In this document: piece after piece, positions 59,190-64,000 of the stretch | Layout: each line of letters opens with the position of its first letter | Position numbering within the stretch: position 1 is the stretch's first letter | NCBI GenBank assembly: GCA_016703965.1 | Contig: JADJBB010000004.1 | Location: 248,001-312,000, forward strand | DNA: 64,000 nucleotides | Source: Acidobacteriota bacterium | GTDB taxonomy: Bacteria > Acidobacteriota > Blastocatellia > Pyrinomonadales > Pyrinomonadaceae | Reading direction: 5' to 3' | The notes under the pieces: generated by a model | The model's database searches: none | Seen by the model: only the letters and a program-made list of their open reading frames with translations | Told to the model about the DNA's origin: nothing | Made by a program: the position numbers and the translations under genes

Positions 59190-59242
59190 CGATTCTTTTC
59201 AGTTGAATGGTGACCGGTCAGAATGACCGACTTATCAGCGCT

Positions 59243-59285
59243 CAAGCCCCGGGGCGTTGTCCTATCTCTATCTAACGCGGGCTTG
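59243..59285. other. Hairpin in the pilB upstream region
   Basis: CAAGCCC (59243-59249) with GGGCTTG (59279-59285), and inside it GCGTT with AACGC, separated by a CGGG bulge on one side. Stable on either strand. It could end the transcript of the convergent or upstream unit. Confidence 0.5.
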
Positions 59286-59417
59286 AACAGATCGGAGGTG
59301 TAACCGGGGAACCCTACAAAAATAGGTTAAAAAAGGAGACGGGCTGGCTAGACAATATCGAAAATTCTAGGCATTAGGAATCTAGCATCACTTCGATAGG
59401 GCAAAACGCAAGGTTTG

Positions 59418-61414
59418 CTAGTTGATCGACGAAGAAGACGGGGAGAGAACATGCGTTTCGTCGAGTTCGACGATCAGATTGTCGCTTGACGGTAACGTGG
59501 TGTAGATATTGGGAAAATCTGCTGACAGATCGCTGGGTGGCCGGTTGGCAGCTCCGACGTTATGGGTCAGGGCGAACCGCTTTCGGCTGACCTTGCGTTC
59601 GTACATTATCTTATCGGCAGCGACGATCATTTGGTCGAACGTCTCACCTGCCTGCGGGTATCCGGAGGCTCCCAGACTGACGCCGACGGATGCCGTTTTG
59701 GCTTCGCCGACCGGAAGCTTGAAAGCACAAACAGCCTTTTCGATACGATCACAGAGATCGACGACATCGCCGGGTTCAGTTCCCGGAACGAGAGCGACGA
59801 ACTCATCACCACCGTAACGTGCAAGGAAATCATATTCGCGAAGCTGCTCACGAATGACCTTGCTTATCTCGCGAAGCATTTCGTCACCGGCTTTGTGACC
59901 GTGTGTGTCGTTAACTGCCTTAAATCCATCGAGATCGAGCATCAGCACCTGGAAGCTGCTGCCTCCGCGGCTCGCACGGGCGACTTCTTTCTCAAACTGA
60001 CGCTGCAGGCTGCGGGCATTAGGAAGCCCGGTCATCGGATCGGTCATCGCGTGCGTCGTCGCCTCGTCATGCTTGAGTGATTTGCCTATTGCATCCGCGG
60101 CGATACGAGAGATCGTCTCAAGCAGGCGAATATTCTCTTCGCCATAGGATTCGAGTTCCTGAGAATAGATCGTGACCGCACCGATCAGTTCCTCATCAGC
60201 AATAAGCGGAACCGACGCCATCGTGAGATACATTTGCGTCAGCTCGGTCTGCGAATATTGAAAATCGAGATCGGGCTCAACGTTCTGGACGATCTCACGT
60301 GACTTAAGCGCGAAGCCGGTAGCTCCCTGGCCGACCTTGATCTGACGCAGCCGAAGCAGATCGGCGTTCTGGCCTTCAACATGGGAGGCGGTCGCCGAGC
60401 GTTTGGTGTGATCGAGCAGATACAGAGCACAGGTATCGAACGGCACAAATTTACCGACCTTGCTGGCAAACATTTCGAGCGTCGATTGCAGATCGACAGC
60501 GGAGCTGAACTCTCGGGCCAGCTCGTACAGGCTGAAGACCTCTCGGTTGGCGAGCTTGATCTGCTCGACGTAGTTCTGTTTGCCGTTCCCGGCGGCACTC
60601 AGCGAAGAATCCGTGTATGAGAGCCCCTGAGCGGTGATATCGCTCTCGAGACTGGCGAGATTTCTCAGCAGTGTGTCTACGATCATTGGATCGAACCGCA
60701 CGCCTGCTTCGGTCTGAATGATCTGCCGGGCTTTATCGCGAGGCAGAGCGGGCCTGTAGGGTCGGGCCCCGCGGATCGTGTCAAAAGCATCGGCAACTGC
60801 CAAAATGCGGGCAGTCAACGGTATTTGGTCTCCGGCCAAGCCTTCGGGATACCCTCGGCCGTTCCAGTATTCGTGGTGGTATTTGATCGTCGGGATAACC
60901 GGCGAATCAAAGCCGACCTTTTCGAGGATCAGGGCGCCAACTTCCGGATGGATCTTCGTCTTTTCAAGTTCCGCCGGCGTTAAGCCGCCGGGTTTATTAA
61001 GAATATGATCGGGTATTGCCAGTTTGCCTATGTCGTGAAGCAGGGCTCCGGTACGGAGCGCGTCGATCTCTTTTTCTGAAAGGCCCAGGATCCGTCCGAG
61101 CCCGACCGCATAGATCTGTGTACGCCTAACATGCCCGACGCCGACCTGATCGCGTGCATCGATCGCGGTCGCTAGAGCCTCTACCGTCGCAAGATGAACC
61201 CGGCTTGCCTCGGATATTTCCCTGGTTTTTCAGCCAGCCGGCTAAGGTGCATCCGGTACGCGACAACTGCGGCGCCCGTCAGCGGTGTCAAAAGGAGAAC
61301 GACCCCGATGCCGAAGAAATGTACCAGCGACCAGATGAATGGAACGGCAATAGCGACCGCCGAGCACCAATACAGTGCTTTAAGGTTTCTAGTTTTGGAT
61401 AAGGCAGTCGTCAT
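59418..61414 (-). pseudogene. HD-GYP/GAF/GGDEF signalling protein, frameshifted
   Basis: The first frame (61414 to 61181) gives an N-terminal membrane segment (IAVPFIWSLVHFFGIGVVLLLTPLTGAAVVAY) and ends after LAEK in PGKYPRQ. Restoring one A in the T5 run (61226-61230) continues as KTREISEASRVHLATVEALATAIDARDQ, an HD-GYP domain with LLHDIGKLAIP and HHEYWNGRGYPEG, followed by GAF and a GGDEF domain with RYGGDEFVALVPG. It would both make and degrade c-di-GMP, or use one domain as sensor. The GGDEF and HD-GYP residues are intact. It lies upstream of the pilus genes, which c-di-GMP often regulates. Confidence 0.85.
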
Positions 61415-61702
61415 TTTTGACCAAGATCCTATTTCGGCAGATCCTTCAGTCTACTTTTGATCACCGGCCCATGAGGCCGTCCAACGTTACAGTTTATACA
61501 ATCGGTGTGCCACGAGGTGGCTAGAGTCAAAGCTAGGAAAATGCGGTATTTGTGGGGTCGGCGATTGTTGGTTCGGTCGAGTTGACACGTCAAATTGACT
61601 GATACGCGTCATTTTGACCGCGGGAGCAGGAAAATGTTTTGAGCGATCTTATTTTGGATATCTGGCGATATCTCAGCTCACGTCCGCGTGTTACCGATCT
61701 TG
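61415..61702. other. 288-base spacer with direct-repeat-like words
   Basis: No gene. ACACGTCAAATTGACT (61586-61601) and GCGTCATTTTGACC (about 61605-61618) form an inexact direct repeat with a TCAnnnTGA shape. It could bind a regulator of either neighbour. Confidence 0.4.
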
Positions 61703-61915
61703 CTAATATCGATCGTCGTCAAAATCGTAACTATCAAAACCGTCGCGGTCGGGATGGTCATCGGCTTCCTCGTCTTTACGATCGAGTTCGATCGGGTCAA
61801 GGCCGACAACAACCAGGCTCGAACCACACTCTTCGCAAACCGCCGTGTCGCCTTGTTCGCACTCGGCATCGACGTAAACTTCTTCGGTGCATTCAGGACA
61901 AATGGATGTTGGCAT
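61703..61915 (-). CDS. LysW-like acidic zinc-ribbon protein
   Basis: A 70-residue protein: MPTSICPECTEEVYVDAECEQGD, then VCEECGSSLVVVGLDPIELD. The two CxxC pairs and the hydrophobic SLVVVGLDPIEL segment match the LysW/ArgW carrier protein family of lysine/arginine synthesis. The C-terminus (DEEADDHPDRDGFDSYDFDDDRY) is very acidic but lacks the terminal EDWGE glutamate to which intermediates are attached. So it is LysW-like in fold only, and function is unknown. The ATG at 61915 is chosen over 61963. Confidence 0.75.
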   Translation of the reverse strand: MPTSICPECTEEVYVDAECEQGDTAVCEECGSSLVVVGLDPIELDRKDEEADDHPDRDGFDSYDFDDDRY

Positions 61916-62075
61916 TAAGTGTGATCTCCGGGACCTAATGGGTGGTACTTGTTTTTCACGCAAAAATCGCGTGAAATAGGCCTGACTTTCAATCTAACTT
62001 GAAATCGAACGTTTTGGCAAGAATTAATTGTTAAGTTTTTTCCGCATGACAAACCATAGGTACTCAGCAAAATAG

Positions 62076-63013
62076 ATGCAATTTCCCTTTTCGATCCTGG
62101 TTGAGAATGATTTCGACGCTGTCGGTTTCGGCACAAATGCCGTGGATTACCTTATCCGCGTACCGGAATATCCGGCTTTGCCTCAAAGATCGAGCTCCGC
62201 GAATACTCGATCCAAGCGGGCGGCGAGGTGGCTTCGTCGATGTTGGGCCTCAGCCGGCTTGGAATGAAAACTGCGTATATCGGCCGTTTCGGCGATGACG
62301 GAGCGGGCGAGATCGGCTTAAATTCTCTTGCCGCTGAAGGCGTTGATATTGCTTCTTCCGAAGTTGTTCCCGGGGCCTTGACCCAGATCGCGTTTATCGT
62401 TATCGACGAAAAGAGCGGCGAACGCACGGTCATCTGGCAGCGAGATACTAAGCTTAGCTATTCGGCTGCGGAGGCTCCGCTGTCAGCAGCGAAACAAGGC
62501 CGCGTGCTGCATTTAACGCCCCACGATACTGACGCGTGTATCGCTATGGCAGAGGCGGCACGAGAAGCTGGAGTGATCGTATCTGCGGATGTTGACAACA
62601 TCTTTAAGGGAATCGAGGACCTGCTTCCGCTCGTAGACGTCTGTATCGTCTCCGCTGAGTTTCCGTCAAAACTGTTTGGAACCATGGAAAACGACCAGGC
62701 TCTTAGAGAGCTGTCGTCGCGGTTTGGCTGCCCGATTACCGGCCTCACGCTCGGCGATGCGGGTTCGTTGCTGTTTTGCGGCGGTGAGTTGATCAGGACG
62801 CCGGGATTCGAAGTTCCGGGCGGATGTGCGGACACGACTGGAGCCGGTGATGCCTTTCGAACGGGCTTTCTTTTCGGGATGCTTAGTGGCAGGAGCGTCG
62901 AGGAAAGTGCGGCCGCGGCAAATGGCGTTGCGGCCCTAAATTGCCGAGGGGTTGGAGCCCGAACGACGCTTCCAACCCTCTCGGAATTAGATCAGCTTTT
63001 GCGGCAAACTTAG
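62076..63013 (+). pseudogene. PfkB-family carbohydrate kinase, frameshifted
   Basis: The first frame (62076) reads MQFPFSILVENDFDAVGFGTNAVDYLIRVPEYPA, then goes out of frame. The second continues with SKIELREYSIQAGGEVASSMLGLSRLG (GGEVA is the sugar-binding motif), KTAYIGRFGDDGAGE, and ends with the ATP motif DTTGAGDAFRTGFLFG. Adding one T in the TTT run at 62177-62179 joins the frames. It phosphorylates a sugar or nucleoside (ribokinase family). The indel is at a homopolymer, so a sequencing error is likely. The 3' end overlaps the dienelactone hydrolase gene by 4 bases (convergent). Confidence 0.85.
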
Positions 63014-63675
63014 AGTTTATCTTTGAAAAATCCGGTGACAAGAGCCCAGGCGTCTGCGGCGGCTGTCGCGTCGTAAACTTCAGGACGCGTGTCGTTAAAG
63101 AACGCGTGGTCCGCCTCGTATTTGACCGAGTGGATCGGCAGTTCGAATCGCTCAGCCGCGTCTTCAAGTTTGGCGACCTTTTCGGGATTGATCCAACCGT
63201 CTTTTGTACCCGAAATGAAGATCGTCGGCGTCGTCAGCTTTTGGAGGATCTCATCTTCGGGGACATCCCCATAGAACGGAGCTGCCGCACTGAGGCCTTC
63301 GAGCTCACACGCCGCCCGCAGAGCATAAGTTCCTCCCATACAGTAGCCCGTGATGCCGAAATGCGACAGGTCGAAAGCAAGTGATGCCGCATCGATCGCA
63401 TTCTTGATCGTGTCGAGCCCGTCCTCGATCGCGAGGGCATTCATCATCGCTCCGGCCTCGGCAGGGTTTGTGGCGAGCTTGCCGCGATAGAGGTCGGGCG
63501 CGATCGCGACAAAACCTTCGTCGGCATATCGCCGGGCAATATCCTTAATGTGATCATTGAGGCCCCACCATTCCTGGATCAGAATAACAGCCTTTCCGTT
63601 CGGGCTGTCGGGATGTGCAGCGTAAGCCGATGTCGGGCCGTTAGCGGTTTCGAATGAAAGTGTTTCTGTTTGCAT
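63010..63675 (-). CDS. Dienelactone hydrolase family protein
   Basis: A 221-residue alpha/beta hydrolase. The nucleophile cysteine is in GITGYCMGGTYAL (GxCxG), the aspartate is in SGTKDGWI, and the histidine is in YEADHAFFND; IQEWWGLNDH contributes the glutamate typical of this family. It hydrolyses dienelactones or other small esters. The start MQTETLSFETANGP is good. It has a divergent spacer carrying an operator candidate on its left side in the next region. Confidence 0.92.
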   Translation of the reverse strand: MQTETLSFETANGPTSAYAAHPDSPNGKAVILIQEWWGLNDHIKDIARRYADEGFVAIAPDLYRGKLATNPAEAGAMMNALAIEDGLDTIKNAIDAASLAFDLSHFGITGYCMGGTYALRAACELEGLSAAAPFYGDVPEDEILQKLTTPTIFISGTKDGWINPEKVAKLEDAAERFELPIHSVKYEADHAFFNDTRPEVYDATAAADAWALVTGFFKDKL

Positions 63676-64000
63676 AGAAGATCTCCGGATGAGGGTAATT
63701 ATAGCGGCTTACGCGAAAAACGAGAATCACCGGCTCATTTTTTGGGGTGATCCAAATGTGTATTTTTCTCTGGCGGCCATTTTGACCCCGAAAAGTGTGA
63801 ATCGATTCACACTTTCGACAAAAGACCCTGTTTACCGCACTATAATCCGTGAAAATGGCCGATTGTTCGAAGGAATCGCCCCGCCTGTCGGCCCTAAACA
63901 GCTTGATTGGTAGAGTAAAATCCGAGTTTGTTCAAACGTAGTTTTCGCGAGAAATCACTCTACCAAAAAGCATGAAAAACCGGACGCCTCGTGAGACGTC
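63676..64000. other. 325-base terminal spacer with second operator copy
   Basis: No gene is seen (a 74-codon frame at 63689-63913 lacks similarity). It holds the GTGTGAATCGATTCACAC palindrome (63791-63816), a TATAAT (63841) 20 bases after a TCGACA, and two TTGGTAGAG-type words, one direct (63907) and one inverted (63958). The set mirrors the region 20150-20350. Confidence 0.6.
63791..63816. promoter_or_regulatory. Palindromic operator candidate (copy 2)
   Basis: The core GTGTGAATCGATTCACAC is identical to copy 1 at 20181-20206; the symmetric part is 24 bases. A possible -35 (TCGACA) overlaps its right end, and TATAAT follows at 63841. The gene controlled would lie beyond the window end. Confidence 0.65.

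Larger units (their letters stand above)
59038..59417. other. 380-base spacer upstream of pilB
   Basis: No gene. It includes the pilB promoter candidate, a strong hairpin (59243-59285), and a plus-strand run ending TTTGCTAG beside the GGDEF gene stop. The words TAGGTCAAATTGATC and GGTGACCGGTCAGAATGACC are partially symmetric and could be regulator sites. I considered a c-di-GMP riboswitch but could not match the aptamer. Confidence 0.6.

Noticed and set aside
59038..59417. Possible c-di-GMP riboswitch near pilB
   Set aside because: GCAAAACGC-like words are present, but the GEMM aptamer core and helices could not be assembled.

Overview
The window reads as a chromosomal segment of a Gram-negative, didermic bacterium. 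Omp85/TamB outer-membrane machinery, an HldD heptose epimerase, TPR-bearing Ser/Thr kinases whose N-terminus starts in the RWQ(x)VK style, a VWFA-type secreted protein, an AGPS-type ether-lipid enzyme and many dispersed GTAAG-type and GCAAAG-type repeats together suggest Acidobacteriota, most likely Blastocatellia. That assignment is inference from gene content; there is no rRNA here. Coding density is high, and almost all genes are housekeeping or ordinary accessory genes. No prophage, CRISPR array or transposase was seen.

Layout. 1-7.1 kb (minus): ribB-type fusion, tamB and a truncated Omp85 gene in one tight operon. 7.3-15.2 kb: MFS transporter, a repeat plus an IscB-omegaRNA/HEARO-like RNA candidate, a small secreted protein, galU, a YdeI-like protein, serS, mazEF, mazG, a DUF1844 protein and an MBL hydrolase. 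15.2-20.1 kb: class I ribonucleotide reductase genes nrdA and nrdB. They have a sigma70 promoter overlapped by NrdR-like boxes, and between them lie two short basic ORFs (48 and 52 aa) with strong Shine-Dalgarno sites and a structured leader. 20.1-26 kb: palindromic operator candidate, large Ser/Thr kinase, membrane protein, deoxyhypusine synthase-like protein, NYN protein. 26-33.7 kb: Baeyer-Villiger-type monooxygenase carrying in-frame repeats, hldD, AraC regulator (frameshifted tail), AGPS-like enzyme with a PlsC-like acyltransferase (ether-lipid cassette), ribF. 33.7-43.2 kb: VOC protein, UbiB kinase, cohesin-like lipoprotein, CBM9-like protein, SDR, methyltransferase, tatA-hicB-hicA, prolyl aminopeptidase, asnB, a secreted protein. 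43.3-53.4 kb: glycosyltransferase, cutC, methyltransferases, an HExxH protein, thyA, VWA and FmdB proteins, lipocalin, trxB, PilZ, crotonase. 53.5 kb: tRNA-Ala(GGC). 53.7-59 kb (minus): type IV pilus genes pilB, an unknown gene, pilT and pilC. 59.4-64 kb: HD-GYP/GGDEF protein, LysW-like zinc ribbon, PfkB kinase, dienelactone hydrolase, and a second copy of the palindromic operator.

Two themes stand out. First, intergenic spaces repeatedly hold 40-140 bp inverted repeats, often built from short tandem words; related words also sit in frame inside two enzymes. Second, five genes (araC-like, a pilus-locus gene, pilB, the HD-GYP/GGDEF gene, pfkB) show small indels in homopolymers or short repeats that break otherwise clear reading frames, four of them between 56 and 62.2 kb. 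Uncorrected sequencing indels are the simplest explanation, but real decay cannot be excluded from one window.
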